From positions 1 to 62,291 of the forward strand of contig ONLK01000008.1 of NCBI GenBank assembly GCA_900318615.1: a stretch of 62,291 nt of DNA, given 5' to 3'. This stretch comes from an uncultured Eubacteriales bacterium (GTDB lineage Bacteria > Bacillota > Clostridia > Lachnospirales > Lachnospiraceae). Of the stretch, positions 51,175 through 59,886 are shown one piece after another. The position numbers and the translations under genes were made by a program. How positions within the stretch are numbered: position 1 is the stretch's first letter; every line of letters starts with the position of its first letter. Below the pieces are notes generated by a model, which saw only the letters and a list, made by a program, of their open reading frames with translations, was not told the DNA's origin and made no database searches.

Positions 51175-52977
51175 TCACTCCGCCTCCTTTCCGTCGGCCA
51201 TGTCCTGTTTCCCGGCTCCGGGCTGCGTCAGGTCTTTTTTGCCGGAATCCCCGGTCTCATCCTTCGGGAACTGAGAGTAATAGATTTCCTGATATACTTT
51301 ATTATCCCGTATCAGCTCGTCATGCGTGCCGCTGCCAACCAGCTTTCCGTCATCCATGACGAGGATCATGTCCGCGTACTGTACTGACGCCGCCCTCTGC
51401 GACACTATGAATGTCGTAAGACTGCTGCTCGCTTTTCTGACAGCCATACGAAGCTTCGCGTCCGTCGCGAAGTCGAGCGCCGAAGCGGAATCATCCATGA
51501 TAAGGATATCCGGCTTCCTGACCAGCGCCCTGGCTATGGTCAGTCTCTGCTTCTGCCCTCCCGAAAGATTGCGGCCGTTCTGTTCCAGTTCAAATGATGT
51601 GCCGCCCGGTTTCTTGTCGACATACTCTTTCGCCTGTGATATCGACAGAGCCTCCTGCATCTCTTCCTCCGAGGCATCTTCCTTTCCCCAGCGGAGGTTA
51701 TCAGCGATGGTTCCCTTGAAAAGCTCGGCCTTCTGGAGCACCACACCGATGCGGCTTCGAAGCTGCTCCTGCTGATACTGCCGTACATCATGACCGCCTA
51801 CCAGAATTTCTCCTTCCGTTGCGTCGTAAAACCTCGGGATCAGATTCACAAGTGACGACTTGCCGCTTCCGGTGCCGCCGATAATTCCTACGGTCTGTCC
51901 GCGCTTCACAGAAAATGAAATTCCATCCAGCGCTTTTCCCGAGTCGCCCTCGTACGTGAGTGAAACATCACGGAACTCAACAACCGTATCCGAATCTTCC
52001 ATGGAAGATGCAGTCAAATTTCCATCCTTCATGTTCGGCTCAACCGTGAGGATATCGGCGATCCTGTCTCCGCAGGCCGCGGCCCTTGTCATCTGTATGA
52101 TGAGGTTGGCAAGCTTGATGAGCTCAACCAGTATCTGAGACATGTAGTTGAGAAGCGCTACCATCTGCCCCTGCGTGAGATATCCCGCATTGATTCGGAC
52201 CGCTCCGGCATAGATGAGCCAGGCAGTTGCGAGATTTATAATAACGTAGGTCAGGGGATTCATCAGACCGGAGATTCGTCCCACGAACTGCTGCATACGT
52301 GACAAATCCTGGTTCTTTTCGTGAAAGCTTTCTATCTCGTTTTCTTCCTGTCCGAAAGCCCGGATGACACGGACACCGGTGAGATTTTCCCTGGTCCCTG
52401 TCATGATCTTGTCCAGTTTTTCCTGCACTCTGCGGTACATCGGCATGGTCCAGAGCATGATGCCAAACACAACGGCCGAAAGCACAGGTATCGCAACTAC
52501 AAATATAAGAGCCGCTCTGACATCGACCGTGAATGCCAGAATCATAGATCCGAACACCACAAACGGCGAACGCAGGAACAGCCTCAGGGCCAGGTTGACA
52601 CCGTTCTGCAGCTGGTTCACATCCGCGGTCATGCGGGTGATCAGCGTATCGGCTCCGAAGATATCCATCTGCGAGAATGATAATTCCTGAATATGCTCAA
52701 AAAGTCTGCTCCTGATATCTCCGGCAAATCCTGTCGCGGCCTTTGCAGAAAACCACTGGGCAGTGATGGAAATAGCCAGCCCTGCCACAGCCAGCAGTAT
52801 GAGGATGGCGCACATCCGGAATATATACGGTATGTCCCGGTTCGCTATGCCGTTGTCGATCAGAGCCGCCATGACCAGCGGCACAAAAAGATCGAAGAGG
52901 GCTTCCAGCATCTTGAACAGCGGTGCCAGTATCGCTTCCTTCCTGTAATCCTTCATATACTTAAGAAGATATTTCAT
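51175..52977 (-). CDS. Heterodimeric ABC exporter subunit, degenerate-site half
   Basis: This 600-residue ABC half-exporter has six helices (about 15-310), Walker A GGTGSGKSS near residue 370 and signature LSGGQKQRL near 470. Walker B is ILIMDDSAS, where Asp replaces the catalytic Glu, so this half forms the non-hydrolysing site expected in LmrC/TM287-type heterodimers. The C-terminal 30 residues are hydrophilic and Lys/Asp/Gly-rich. AAAGGA precedes the ATG. It is first in the two-gene operon. Confidence 0.92.
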   Translation of the reverse strand: MKYLLKYMKDYRKEAILAPLFKMLEALFDLFVPLVMAALIDNGIANRDIPYIFRMCAILILLAVAGLAISITAQWFSAKAATGFAGDIRSRLFEHIQELSFSQMDIFGADTLITRMTADVNQLQNGVNLALRLFLRSPFVVFGSMILAFTVDVRAALIFVVAIPVLSAVVFGIMLWTMPMYRRVQEKLDKIMTGTRENLTGVRVIRAFGQEENEIESFHEKNQDLSRMQQFVGRISGLMNPLTYVIINLATAWLIYAGAVRINAGYLTQGQMVALLNYMSQILVELIKLANLIIQMTRAAACGDRIADILTVEPNMKDGNLTASSMEDSDTVVEFRDVSLTYEGDSGKALDGISFSVKRGQTVGIIGGTGSGKSSLVNLIPRFYDATEGEILVGGHDVRQYQQEQLRSRIGVVLQKAELFKGTIADNLRWGKEDASEEEMQEALSISQAKEYVDKKPGGTSFELEQNGRNLSGGQKQRLTIARALVRKPDILIMDDSASALDFATDAKLRMAVRKASSSLTTFIVSQRAASVQYADMILVMDDGKLVGSGTHDELIRDNKVYQEIYYSQFPKDETGDSGKKDLTQPGAGKQDMADGKEAE

Positions 52978-53271
52978 GAATTTTTCCTTTCCGGCAGTTG
53001 ATTCTCTCCGTGTTCCGGCAATTAAAGCTTATCTGAAAACCGCCATAAAGCTGCCGTTTCCAGGCAGCCTACCCGCTATATTATCACATGATAAACGATA
53101 AAGGTTATTAAATCTAATACTTTCAAGCCGAAACGGGCTTTACAATAGAATGCAGAAAGGACATTAAAAAGTTCCTTTCCGTCCTGATCCTGTAGTATAA
53201 TTGATGAAAAAACAGAAAGCTCCTTTGTGTTTATTGTGTTTGTTGTCTTTGGAAAATAGAAAAGGATTTTT

Positions 53272-54198
53272 ATGGCATTATTAAATCACAGCAGAAGTTT
53301 CAAAACCTACAAGGATATTGCATTGATCCCATCCGGACAGTCCAACAGCCAGATTACCGATGGCTGCCTGGTTCTGGAGGGCGGTGCGTGGCGAGGCCTG
53401 TACACAGAAGGCGTTACGGACTATCTGCTTGAAAACAACCTCAATTTTCATACGGTCATCGGGGTCTCCGCAGGTGCCCTTTCGGGTATATACTATATGT
53501 GCGGACAAATCGGAAATGCGGCGCGTGTAAATCTCGGATATCGCAAGGACCGCGATTATGTAGGTGTCCGGCCGATGATCAGGGATCAGGGCATCACCGG
53601 CTTTTCGTTCCTTTTTGATGAGATGGCCAGGTATTATCCGCTGGATACGGAACGGCTGTGCGATCCCCGCCGTCATTTTTATACCGTTGTCACCAACTGT
53701 CTGACCGGAAAACCGGAGTACAAAACAAGTCACGATGCAGACGATATAGCATTTTATGCGCGTACCTCCGCAACCGTTCCCTATGTTTCCAGACCGGTTA
53801 TCATCGGCAATACCCCGTATCTGGACGGCGGCATCTCGGACTGTGTTCCTTTCCGCTGGGCAGAAGAAAACGGATATAAAAAAATAATCGTGGTTCGTAC
53901 GCGCCACCGTGAATTCAGAGATACTCCACGGGAGCACACGAAAATTGACGAGCGGCTTTACAGGAATTATCCGGAACTTCTGAAGGATCTTCTGACCAGC
54001 CCGGAACGCTACAATTCCATGCTCGACGAACTGGACCGCCAGGAAAAGAAAGGCCGCGTATTTGTCATCGCTCCCAAAGAACCTGTCAGTGTCCGCCGTT
54101 TTGAAACAGACCTTGACAAGCTGGGCGAACTGTACTGGCAGGGCTACCACGATATGCAGGCACAGCTGCCGGGACTGCGTCAATACCTGCATGGCTGA
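53272..54198 (+). CDS. Patatin-like phospholipase
   Basis: This 308-residue patatin-family lipid acyl hydrolase has the oxyanion-hole motif EGGAWRGLYTEGV near residues 36-48 (GGAxRG in place of GGGxRG), nucleophile GVSAGAL near 64-70 and catalytic Asp in LDGGISD near 182-188. No signal peptide is present, so it acts in the cytoplasm or at the inner membrane face. AAAGGA precedes the ATG, and TATAAT at 53196-53201 is a likely -10. It ends head-on against the PF06541 gene with no gap. The 294-bp region before it shows only a small GCTGCC/GGCAGC hairpin. Confidence 0.9.
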   Translation: MALLNHSRSFKTYKDIALIPSGQSNSQITDGCLVLEGGAWRGLYTEGVTDYLLENNLNFHTVIGVSAGALSGIYYMCGQIGNAARVNLGYRKDRDYVGVRPMIRDQGITGFSFLFDEMARYYPLDTERLCDPRRHFYTVVTNCLTGKPEYKTSHDADDIAFYARTSATVPYVSRPVIIGNTPYLDGGISDCVPFRWAEENGYKKIIVVRTRHREFRDTPREHTKIDERLYRNYPELLKDLLTSPERYNSMLDELDRQEKKGRVFVIAPKEPVSVRRFETDLDKLGELYWQGYHDMQAQLPGLRQYLHG

Positions 54199-55212
54199 TC
54201 ACTTTTGCAGTGAATTGCTTTCTTCCCCGTTCCCCTGCTTCCGGGCTGTTCCGCTGATGTACTCTTTCACTTTGGCAAACATTTCTGCATGACGGTGCAG
54301 CTGCATCGTCGGGAAGGCCCGGCTCATACGGCGGATCGTATAGCTGGGCAGCGCCCTGAGTTTGCGCTCGTATTCTTCCTTGAGAGCGGCTGCTTCCTGG
54401 CGCACTCTTGCCACGCTTTGCATAGCCTCGCTCTTTCGTTTATCAATAGCCGCCTTCGCATCGGCACTGGCCAGACTGATCGCCGTCTGTGCTTCCGCTT
54501 TTCTGACTGCTACGTTATCCTTCAATTCCGCTTTGCCCAGCGCCGCCTGTATCTGTGCTTCCTGCACATTCTGTGCCGTATGGATGGTCGTGTTTGCAAC
54601 CGTTCTGCTCAGGCGGTCGCTGACAACGCGCATGGATTTTCGTATATTGTCCAGTTCTTCCAGTTTCTTGTCCAGCCCGCGCAAAACAGCCACAGTGACA
54701 ATCAGATCCGCCAGATACAGAAGATAAATCACCAGCAGGATCCACCAGCCATACTGCGGATCCATCCTGTCCACCGTCACCAGATCCATCTTCGGATAGA
54801 TAATTTCAATCACGAATACAATGGCCAGCCCCCAGATAATACTGAATTCCAGACAGATATAGCCATGGAAATTAAGGGGTTTGTCTGAATAGTCCCACCA
54901 TCGTGCATGGAATGCCTTATCCAGGATAAATCCGGCAATCAGCTCCACCAAAGTGGCAACAATCATGCCAATCACGAAAATCACCCACGGACTCAGGCTT
55001 TTCGTCGACCCATCCTCGCTAATCATGTCGCCCAGCATGATAATACCAACCGCTCCGAACCCATACACAGGACAGACCGGCCCGTTCAGAAACCCCCGGT
55101 TAACCACCTTGCCCAGCGCCACCGCATGATAGGCTACCTCCAGCACCCAGCCAAGAAGCGAAAAAATAACAAAATACCAGCATATCTGATAGTACGAAAG
55201 ACCTGCTATCAT
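54199..55212 (-). CDS. PF06541 (CmpB-type) membrane protein with coiled-coil tail
   Basis: This 337-residue protein has an N-terminal membrane part of about five helices with the family's YYQICWYFVIFSLLGWVLEVAYHAV and GFLNGPVCPVYGFGAVG (near residues 42-58). From about 195 it becomes a long charged coiled coil (LDKKLEELDNIRKSMRVVSDRL ... AKAAIDKRKSEAMQSV), ending in a basic amphipathic tail. The family is labelled a putative ABC permease but has no proven function. AAGGAG sits 5 bp before the ATG at 55212. The frame is open upstream to 55494 only because it reads through a 20-bp repeat array. Confidence 0.85.
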   Translation of the reverse strand: MIAGLSYYQICWYFVIFSLLGWVLEVAYHAVALGKVVNRGFLNGPVCPVYGFGAVGIIMLGDMISEDGSTKSLSPWVIFVIGMIVATLVELIAGFILDKAFHARWWDYSDKPLNFHGYICLEFSIIWGLAIVFVIEIIYPKMDLVTVDRMDPQYGWWILLVIYLLYLADLIVTVAVLRGLDKKLEELDNIRKSMRVVSDRLSRTVANTTIHTAQNVQEAQIQAALGKAELKDNVAVRKAEAQTAISLASADAKAAIDKRKSEAMQSVARVRQEAAALKEEYERKLRALPSYTIRRMSRAFPTMQLHRHAEMFAKVKEYISGTARKQGNGEESNSLQK

Positions 55213-55370
55213 AATTACTCCTTCTTGTAAACTTTTCTTTCCGGACTCTCCTTTCCATAAGAAGCCGGAACCCGAACCATTTTCTGATACATCTGCGATT
55301 ATAACATGCGCTGAATCGGTTGTATATGCTTCCGGAAATCCCGTGTTCTGCCTCGTGCTGTTCCCTGGGG

Positions 55371-55510
55371 TCAAAGAATGCTCCTTCCGATCAGAGGATG
55401 TTTCATCCGGCCAAAGGATGCTTCTTCCGGCCAATGGATATTTCTTCCGGCCTAATGATGTTTCTTCCGGCATAATGATGTTTCTTCCTGCCAAAGGATG
55501 TTTCTTCCGA
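55371..55510. repeat. Seven 20-bp direct repeats in a divergent promoter region
   Basis: Seven units with an exact 20-bp period, consensus CCAAAGGATGTTTCTTCCGG, occupy 55371-55510 in the 421-bp gap between the PF06541 and YitT genes. Mismatches are few and mostly at the unit edges. The period is close to two helical turns, so each TTCTTCCGG core faces the same side of the DNA. The rest of the gap (55213-55370, 55511-55633) is AT-rich toward YitT and shows no gene. Confidence 0.93.
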
Positions 55511-55633
55511 AAATAATAGTTGATATTTCTATTCCTTACCCTATTTTTACGTTTCTATTTGTCAGGGCTTTTAATTTAATATAAACTATGTATACTTCAA
55601 TCATTATCAGTAGGTTCATCGGGGGGTAGTTTC

Positions 55634-56506
55634 ATGAATAATACGAAAATCAAATTCACCAGAAGTGACCTGATCATCGTCTGTATGATTATTCTGTCGT
55701 CTCTCATTTACAGTTTCGGATTTGTTTCCTTTGTTCATTCCGGGAACCTTTTTCCCGGAGGGTACGCCGGACTTTCCCGGCTCATTTCCCAGGCATTGGA
55801 GAAATTTTTCCATTTTCGGATATCTTTTTCGGTAGTCTACTTTACGCTGAATGCAATTACAACCGTATTCGTGTGGACAAAAGTCGGGCATAAATTCGTT
55901 ATCTATTCCATACTCTGGTATACGCTGGCATCCGTTTTTACATCGTTTTTACCGGCCATCCCCATAACCTCGGACCTTCTTCTGATTGCTGTTTTCGGAG
56001 GAGTCGTCAACGGGTTTGCTCTTGGAATCGCTCTGCGCAACAACGCAAGCTCGGGCGGAACAGACTTTATTGCCATCTACCTGTCTCTGCGCTTTAACCG
56101 GCCGACCTGGAACTACATCATGGCCGGCAACGCGGTTGTCCTTCTTCTTGCCGGTCTGATGTTCGGATGGAATCAGGCGCTGTACTCCATCATTTTCCAG
56201 TTCGTGTCTACACAGGTAATCAATACCATGCACCAGCGCTTCAAACTGACCGAACTGAAAATCATTACCAACAAGCCGGATGACGTATGTCAGGCCATTT
56301 TCCACATCTGCCGGCACGGGATCACAAAAATTCCCTGCGAAGGCGGATTTACTCACAAGCCCCATACCATGCTGGAAATGGCAATCAACACCTACCAGCT
56401 TCGGGACGTAATTGCAGTCATTCTGAAAGTTGATAAGGATGCCTTTATTACCGTGGATACCGTAAACAGGATTGTAGGAAACTATTATCAGAAACCGCTG
56501 GATTGA
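55634..56506 (+). CDS. YitT family membrane protein (DUF161-DUF2179)
   Basis: This 290-residue protein has five to six helices (about 12-195), including GNLFPGGYAGLSRLISQ near residues 37-53 and GIALRNNASSGGTDFIAIYLS near 134-154. A C-terminal soluble DUF2179 domain follows (about 205-285; LTELKIITNKPDDVCQAI, THKPHTMLEMAINTYQL). The family is common in Firmicutes with no firm function. GGGGG precedes the ATG, and a strong terminator follows. Confidence 0.92.
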   Translation: MNNTKIKFTRSDLIIVCMIILSSLIYSFGFVSFVHSGNLFPGGYAGLSRLISQALEKFFHFRISFSVVYFTLNAITTVFVWTKVGHKFVIYSILWYTLASVFTSFLPAIPITSDLLLIAVFGGVVNGFALGIALRNNASSGGTDFIAIYLSLRFNRPTWNYIMAGNAVVLLLAGLMFGWNQALYSIIFQFVSTQVINTMHQRFKLTELKIITNKPDDVCQAIFHICRHGITKIPCEGGFTHKPHTMLEMAINTYQLRDVIAVILKVDKDAFITVDTVNRIVGNYYQKPLD

Positions 56507-56528
56507 CAGACATCCGGACAAACAAACA

Positions 56529-56577
56529 GCCGCAGGCGCGGTTTCATCCAAATGAAACTGTACCTGCGGCCTTTTTT
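56529..56577 (+). terminator. Intrinsic terminator after the YitT gene
   Basis: GCCGCAGG (56529-56536) pairs with CCTGCGGC (56563-56570), with an inner GTTTCAT/ATGAAAC stem, followed by six T residues. It may also stop the convergent SRAP gene. Confidence 0.92.
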
Positions 56578-56594
56578 ACATTGTCCGGTGTTTC

Positions 56595-57176
56595 TTACCC
56601 GAAAAGACTCATCTGTTCGTATTCCTGCCGGCGGGTGAGAACCGGACCGGTTCGGGTGAGGTACCGCCCGGTAACCGTGCTGTCGAAAATCCAGGGAGTT
56701 ATCTCTTCTTCCGGCAGAAGAACCGGCATCCGGTCGTGGACAGAGCTCACGCTTTCATTTGCCGGCATCGTCAGAATGATAAAACGCTCTTCTCCGCCAA
56801 ACCTTTTGTAAAAACCGGCGAGATAGAATACCGGATGGCTGTTCCAGGTAAAACTCACTTTTTCCTTTGCACGGTTCCATTCGTAAAAGCCGGCAGCCGG
56901 CATAACACAGCGGCGATTTAGCAGGCTTTCCGAAAAGCTTACCTTCTGTGCGGCGCTTTCGGAGCGGGCGTTGATCAGAAGCCCCCCTCCGGAACTTACA
57001 AACCCCCACTTCATATCGCTTGCATACAGGTTCCCCGCTTTTGCGCTGATGACGGCGGCCGCATCCGTCGGGTGTATATCCCCCCTCTTTCCCCACTTCA
57101 TACGGGGATCCACCTCTTTTACTACTTTTCTGATCTGCTCTTCCGTGGAATCATCCACATAATATCTTCCGCACAT
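56595..57176 (-). CDS. SOS response-associated peptidase (SRAP/YedK-HMCES family)
   Basis: This 193-residue SRAP protein shields abasic sites in single-stranded DNA by forming a covalent link through Cys2. It starts MCGRYYVDD (Cys2), with INARSES (Asn) near 68-74, AAGFYEWNR (Glu) near 94-102 and SSVHDRMPVLLPEE (His) near 144-157, all expected active-site parts. It sits immediately downstream of the Y-family polymerase operon, which fits a shared role in DNA damage tolerance. GGGGGTG precedes the ATG. Confidence 0.93.
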   Translation of the reverse strand: MCGRYYVDDSTEEQIRKVVKEVDPRMKWGKRGDIHPTDAAAVISAKAGNLYASDMKWGFVSSGGGLLINARSESAAQKVSFSESLLNRRCVMPAAGFYEWNRAKEKVSFTWNSHPVFYLAGFYKRFGGEERFIILTMPANESVSSVHDRMPVLLPEEEITPWIFDSTVTGRYLTRTGPVLTRRQEYEQMSLFG

Positions 57177-57225
57177 TCTTTACACCCCCGCCGTTTTTCC
57201 TTATCCTCTTATTTTCTTTTTTCGT

Positions 57226-57627
57226 TTATTCCGGATGCTCTGTCTTTCGGACGGCGTGCATCATATAATAGCGGCGCATGCTTTCGCGGTCTTCCTCGAT
57301 CAGCGAGTCTTTGCCGAATTCTCCGGCGCTTGTTTCCAGATGATGCCGGAACTCATGCCGCAGTACGGCGCGGACCCGTTCTCTCCATGTTTCCCTGCTG
57401 CTGTTCCCCAGTACCGCAGCAAAGGATCCGTAATACAGTACCACCTGCCGTCCCATTCCGGACACCGTATACGTGCCGAGAATATACAGGTCATCCGCCG
57501 CACGGGCCGGATGCAGATAGGCGTGCTCATCCGCCAGCACGCCTCCGGACAGCTGATCGAATACATACGCGGGCAGCTGCCGGGTTTCCTGTGCCGCGAT
57601 GATTGAAAATTCATCGAAAGAAATCAT
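57226..57627 (-). CDS. Small zincin-type metallopeptidase domain protein
   Basis: This protein of about 133 residues has the zinc motif HEFRHHLE near residues 89-96 (HExxH) and a layout like Zincin_1 proteins: an N-terminal FDEFSIIAAQETRQLPAYVFDQL, a middle YILGTYTVSGM and YYGSFAAVL, and the metal helix after RVRAVLRHE. No signal peptide is seen. The ATG at 57627 follows the stop of the upstream gene by one base (TAA-A-ATG), so it is translated by coupling and lacks its own good ribosome binding site. The substrate is unknown. Confidence 0.8.
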   Translation of the reverse strand: MISFDEFSIIAAQETRQLPAYVFDQLSGGVLADEHAYLHPARAADDLYILGTYTVSGMGRQVVLYYGSFAAVLGNSSRETWRERVRAVLRHEFRHHLETSAGEFGKDSLIEEDRESMRRYYMMHAVRKTEHPE

Positions 57628-57628
57628 T

Positions 57629-59104
57629 TTATTTGATAATATAGGGCTCAAAAAACTCTTGCAGGGCCTGCTCAATCTTACTGCCAAGTTCGTCTTTTTC
57701 TTCATTTGTCATGGCCGTGTAATTAACCTCCGTGCCAGCCGGTGCTTCCGGACCGCTCCCCGCCACTTTGCTTTCAAGTTCTACCGTAAGACCGGTTACC
57801 GGCCATTCGAAGCCAGGTATCTCCATGCCGCCGAGCGTAAACGTGTACCTGTCGCTGCCGTCCGTCTCCCCTTCTGCGGAAAGAGATAATGTGATGCCGC
57901 CGATCATATGTATATTAATATGACCATAGGGCACATAGAACATGGATTTTGTTGATGCATCGATGTCATACTCTCCATCCGCCACCGATCCTCCCTTAAT
58001 GGTCAGGCTGAAATTACCGGCGTAATGTTTATTATTCTCACTGTACGCTATACTCAGGAGCCCCAGTACCTGATCCAGGTCTGCAATTTCAAAACTGAAG
58101 GCGCCGTCGTAATTCTGGTACATAACCTCATAAGTAGAACTAATCCCTGCTTCTGTCCCGCCTTCGTGGGAAGAACTGCTGCCGGACGGATCCCCGATCA
58201 GCACATCTGCACGGCACAACTTTCCTTCCGAATCCTTCGCCAGGGTAAGTACAAACGTGCCCTGCCGATACTCCCGGACGGCCCCTTCTCCTGCCGTGCG
58301 AAGCTGTTCCGGTGCTGCCGAGCAAAAGCTGCGAAGAGTCCGGATGGTATCTTCGTCAGCGCCGGCATCTCTTTCCAGCAGCTTTTCGTAACCATCTGCA
58401 ATTTTATTCAGAAGTTCATCCAGTGTATCGTCCTGTTCAATCTGACCGGCGATCTGTCCCAGAAGATCCTTTATCTGCGTTCCGTCCGGATTCCATACAC
58501 AGGTAGTACCCTCCGCTGTCTTATGAATCAGATCCATATGAATGGTTCCGTCTGTGCTCTGTGCATGTTCATCGATGAAATCCGCCATCGTTTCCGCATA
58601 TGGAGTAAAAACTTCCTCAAATTTCTCAATTGGAATGTCCGGTGCCTGTACATTAATGTCAAACAGACCGCTGCCGTCCGAACCGGAAAGGGTATCGAAC
58701 GGAAGGATATATTTATTGGTATCTATCCCCGGTAAGGAAAACGCAATATTCTCCGGCGTAATTTCAGCCTGTGCCCTCAGTGCTTCCTTTTCCTGATATA
58801 TCCAGGATGCATCCGCGATCAGGCTGGTACTGTCCTTCACCTCCAGTAAAACCTTCAGCAGGCTTTCATCCAATATGCGAAAACCTTCCCTGTCGGATTC
58901 ATCCGCATCCGCGGATAAATCCCATTGTGTACTCACGGTCAGTTCCACGGGTTCTCCCGCTGTCAGCGGAGTTTCAAACGCGAAGCCGGGCTTTTCCCCG
59001 GCTTCGGTTTCCGCCGCAGTATCCGACGCGATTGTCCGGATTGGCGCAATCATCATAAGAGATGCCGTTCCGATTGCTGCTGCTTTTAACACTCTCCTTC
59101 TCAT
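57629..59104 (-). CDS. Secreted protein of unknown function
   Basis: This 491-residue exported protein has a signal peptide at about 1-26 (RRRVLKAAAIGTASLMMIAPIRTIAS) without a lipobox. The mature protein is acidic and beta-rich with alternating-strand segments (FSLTIKGGSVADGEYDI, GGITLSLSAEGE) and no Cys-based or catalytic motif that I recognise. GGGAGGG is 8 bp before the ATG at 59104. It sits inside the polymerase operon, upstream of and coupled to the zincin. An envelope protein within a DNA-repair transcript is unexpected. Function unknown. Confidence 0.8.
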   Translation of the reverse strand: MRRRVLKAAAIGTASLMMIAPIRTIASDTAAETEAGEKPGFAFETPLTAGEPVELTVSTQWDLSADADESDREGFRILDESLLKVLLEVKDSTSLIADASWIYQEKEALRAQAEITPENIAFSLPGIDTNKYILPFDTLSGSDGSGLFDINVQAPDIPIEKFEEVFTPYAETMADFIDEHAQSTDGTIHMDLIHKTAEGTTCVWNPDGTQIKDLLGQIAGQIEQDDTLDELLNKIADGYEKLLERDAGADEDTIRTLRSFCSAAPEQLRTAGEGAVREYRQGTFVLTLAKDSEGKLCRADVLIGDPSGSSSSHEGGTEAGISSTYEVMYQNYDGAFSFEIADLDQVLGLLSIAYSENNKHYAGNFSLTIKGGSVADGEYDIDASTKSMFYVPYGHINIHMIGGITLSLSAEGETDGSDRYTFTLGGMEIPGFEWPVTGLTVELESKVAGSGPEAPAGTEVNYTAMTNEEKDELGSKIEQALQEFFEPYIIK

Positions 59105-59133
59105 ATTCTGTTCCCTCCCTTTACAAGATCGTG

Positions 59134-59403
59134 CTACAAGGGAAGCTGTGCGCTTCCCCAATCGCGGCTGGCAAGCTCCTCCTCCAGCCATTTTTTCACT
59201 TCCTCATATCCTTCATCCGAAAAGGCAAAGGACCTTGTTTCCACCTTGTCTTTCGGTGTGTGCGCCAGATTATAGGGGCCGGGATAGACTTCTGCCTTCA
59301 GTTCATCTCCGTCCTTCGATATGCGAAAACGCATCTTGTCATACTCGCCGTAATAATCCATCTTCTTCAAAAAAGAGATGGAGAATAAATCATCTCTTAG
59401 CAT
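59134..59403 (-). CDS. Small conserved protein in the polymerase operon
   Basis: This 89-residue soluble protein begins LRDDLFSISFLKKMDYYGEYDKMRFRIS and has a charged amphipathic C-terminal helix (DEGYEEVKKWLEEEL). The alternating strands (MRFRISKDGDELKAEVYPGPYN) suggest a small alpha/beta fold. It lies between the small DRAAQFAPF protein gene and the secreted protein gene on the same strand, with short gaps and a weak ribosome binding site. I recognise no named family. Confidence 0.7.
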   Translation of the reverse strand: MLRDDLFSISFLKKMDYYGEYDKMRFRISKDGDELKAEVYPGPYNLAHTPKDKVETRSFAFSDEGYEEVKKWLEEELASRDWGSAQLPL

Positions 59404-59451
59404 ATGAATTTCAGCCGCTCCGGATACCCGGCGGCTCCTCCGTATCGTGAA

Positions 59452-59751
59452 TTACTGTTCTCTTCTCTGTTTACTTTCGTCATCCGCCGCTTTCCCGCCT
59501 TCGCCGCCCATCTGCTTCTCGTATTCCTTCTGCGCATGACGGATGGCTTCCTCAAAGCCGGCCAGTGCTGCAAACGGTGCAAACTGCGCCGCACGGTCAC
59601 CGCGTGCCATGGGAGGATGGGTTTTTGAAACCGGATGCGGCCGGCTGAGAATATCGCCATATTTTTCATAAGCCTGCCGGAGAGCCTCATCAAATTCATC
59701 CGATGAGATTCCCTGCACATTATGCCCTGCCGGACGTTGGTTCTGCTTCAC
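59452..59751 (-). CDS. Small YolD-like protein downstream of the Y-family polymerase
   Basis: This 99-residue protein has a GTG start at 59751, 7 bp after GGGGGG. The central segment HPPMARGDRAAQFAPFAALAGFEEAI near residues 45-70 is the pattern of small YolD-like proteins that accompany UvrX/DinB-type polymerases in Firmicutes. The C terminus is a charged helix. The position directly after the polymerase gene supports that assignment. Its function, perhaps modulation of the polymerase or clamp, is unproven. Confidence 0.75.
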   Translation of the reverse strand: MKQNQRPAGHNVQGISSDEFDEALRQAYEKYGDILSRPHPVSKTHPPMARGDRAAQFAPFAALAGFEEAIRHAQKEYEKQMGGEGGKAADDESKQRREQ

Positions 59752-59803
59752 TGTTCATCCCCCCCTGTTCCTGCCTGCCGCCGTCCCTTGTCTACTGCCC
59801 CGA

Positions 59804-59876
59804 CGCTGCGTGCCGCCGTTCTGATGTCCGCCATCCCCGGCGCTGCGTGCCGCCGTTCTGATGTCCGCCATCCCCG
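59804..59876. repeat. 37-bp direct repeat, two copies
   Basis: CGCTGCGTGCCGCCGTTCTG... is present at 59804-59840 and again at 59841-59876 with no mismatch until the end, between the polymerase stop codon and the next gene. It looks like a recent tandem duplication. Confidence 0.85.
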
Positions 59877-59886
59877 CTGCTTCACT

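Noticed and set aside
55213..55494. 94-residue N-terminal extension of the PF06541 protein
   Set aside because: It is produced only by reading through the 20-bp repeats; the ATG at 55212 has an AAGGAG site and gives the family N terminus.
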